Shown here one piece after another: positions 63,281 through 64,000 of a stretch of DNA of 64,000 nucleotides. Source of the DNA: Albibeggiatoa sp964388965. Its GTDB lineage: Bacteria > Pseudomonadota > Gammaproteobacteria > Beggiatoales > Beggiatoaceae. The DNA lies in NCBI GenBank assembly GCA_964388965.1, contig CAYMCP010000001.1, positions 1 to 64,000 on the forward strand. The letters are read 5' to 3'. The stretch's first letter is position 1. Each line of letters starts with the position of its first letter. The notes beneath the pieces are model-generated. The model saw nothing but the letters and a program-made list of their open reading frames with translations. It was not told where the DNA came from and made no database searches. Position numbers and translations under genes: made by a program.

Positions 63281-64000
63281 TTATATTAATTTTTTCTTTG
63301 CATAAATTGTAATTGTGCCATGCTTACCACATAATGTTTCAAATAAATAGGCTAACACACCGACCGGTAGCCAAATGACACTTGTGATAAGCTGGATTGC
63401 TAACGCTGATTTCGACACGCTGCGCAATGCGACACCTCCTTGCAAAAAACGATAAAAACCATTCATATCATCTGGTGTAAACCAATTAGCGAGACTTTGT
63501 AACCAACCATACAAATTTTGCATTATATCTCCCGCCTCAATTGCCTCAATTTCATAACCTTCTGCTTCCAGCAATATTTGTAAGCTTTTTGGCGTAAAAT
63601 GATACAAATGGCGCGGTGCATCCAAATGAAACCAAGTTGTTAAATTAAACTGCGCTTGATAACTCGCTACATTTGGCACACTAATGCAAATGCGCTGATT
63701 ATCAGCCAACATCTGCGTCGCTCGACGTAGAGAAGCAACCGGATCAGATAAATGTTCAAAAACATGCCAATAAATCACTAAATCAAATTTTTGCATAGAA
63801 AACTGATATTCTGTTACGACATCAGGATTACTTAAAATCCACTCAGCCGCCTCAGTAGACTCCAAACAATACACGATACAACCTAGTTTTTTTAGCTCTT
63901 TTAATAGATAAGCACGTCCACAACCAACCTCTAAAATACTTTTAGGTTCAAAGCGTTGGTAAAGCAATGACGCATTATGTTGATGATTAAATTTAAAAAT
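63281..64000 (-). CDS. SAM-dependent methyltransferase, 5' end off the window
   Basis: The frame is open through the right edge, so the protein is truncated at its N-terminus. It has class I methyltransferase motif I (ILEVGCGRAYLLKELKKLG), an acidic ribose-binding region (YCLESTEAAEW), post-I/II FDLVIYWHVFEHLSDP, motif III SVPNVASYQAQF, and a C-terminal pair of hydrophobic helices (LITSVIWLPVGVLAYLFETL). The HVFEHLSDP and DAPRHLYHF motifs are typical of sugar- or lipid-related Methyltransf_11/23 proteins. Likely part of a surface-glycan locus that goes on beyond the window. Confidence 0.85.
   Translation of the reverse strand: MFKFNHQHNASLLYQRFEPKSILEVGCGRAYLLKELKKLGCIVYCLESTEAAEWILSNPDVVTEYQFSMQKFDLVIYWHVFEHLSDPVASLRRATQMLADNQRICISVPNVASYQAQFNLTTWFHLDAPRHLYHFTPKSLQILLEAEGYEIEAIEAGDIMQNLYGWLQSLANWFTPDDMNGFYRFLQGGVALRSVSKSALAIQLITSVIWLPVGVLAYLFETLCGKHGTITIYAKKKLI

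Noticed and set aside
1..64000. CRISPR arrays, tRNA or rRNA genes, insertion sequences, phage genes
   Set aside because: No regularly spaced repeats, cloverleaf-like sequences, transposases or phage structural genes could be seen by eye in the intergenic gaps.

Overview
The window reads as chromosomal DNA of a low-GC gammaproteobacterium. The housekeeping genes (sodB, clpS-clpA, rdgC, ffh, gltX, hcp, pheS, hemC, scpB, mlaFE) are of proteobacterial type. The AT-rich composition, the TSUP-Usp transporter, the many hybrid kinases, the BLUF photoreceptors and the two-partner-secretion exoprotein resemble the filamentous sulfur oxidisers (Beggiatoa/Thiothrix-like Thiotrichales). That placement is an inference from gene content. 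I see no rRNA, tRNA, CRISPR array, insertion sequence or prophage.

Layout. 0-1 kb: a truncated membrane protein and a membrane-tethered receiver protein. 1-3.2 kb (minus strand): a MbcA/ParS/Xre-like antitoxin-family gene, a polysaccharide deacetylase and a sulfotransferase. 3.4-10.3 kb: methionine aminopeptidase, the mlaFE lipid-transport pair, a carboxymuconolactone-decarboxylase-like protein with cytochrome b561, small hypotheticals, and a radical SAM/SPASM enzyme coupled to a small membrane protein. 10.5-17.3 kb: a GT-C-like membrane protein, a Gx-type transporter, two tandem BLUF photoreceptors, Fe superoxide dismutase and an orphan GldG-like protein. 17.5-21.7 kb (minus strand): envelope polysaccharide genes (WbpM-like dehydratase, initiating sugar transferase, TMTC-like TPR protein). 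21.9-29 kb: clpS-clpA, an RDD protein, a soluble receiver-kinase with rdgC, and ffh. 29.1-37.4 kb: a signalling block of a lipoprotein, a YfiR-like periplasmic protein, a 1633-residue kinase/phosphorelay/cyclase and a second hybrid kinase. 37.4-44.6 kb: a decayed TPR-glycosyltransferase pseudogene, a GspJ-like pseudopilin, gltX, and a nitric-oxide/anaerobiosis locus (Crp/Fnr regulator, hcp, hcr-like reductase) with a perfect FNR-type box. 44.8-49 kb: a TSUP transporter fused to two Usp domains, scpB and pheS. 49.2-64 kb: a giant GT2/GT4 protein, an LpxL-like protein, two TonB-dependent receptors (one of the copper OprC/NosA type), hemC, a methionine-rich coiled-coil membrane protein, a filamentous-haemagglutinin-type exoprotein and a truncated methyltransferase.

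How the parts may work together. The strongest system-level candidate is 29.1-37.4 kb. A YfiR-type periplasmic protein sits directly before a CHASE8-containing receptor whose output is not a GGDEF domain, as in YfiN, but a multistep phosphorelay with three Hpt domains ending in a class III nucleotide cyclase. Several intergenic gaps carry copies of one modular palindromic repeat family (about 4.27, 17.4, 47.1, 56.4 and 60.8 kb, with a tail fragment at 3.3 kb). This looks like a genome-wide REP/MITE-like element. The envelope genes at both ends (sulfotransferase, deacetylase, dehydratase, sugar transferase, GT2/GT4, methyltransferase) suggest a decorated exopolysaccharide.
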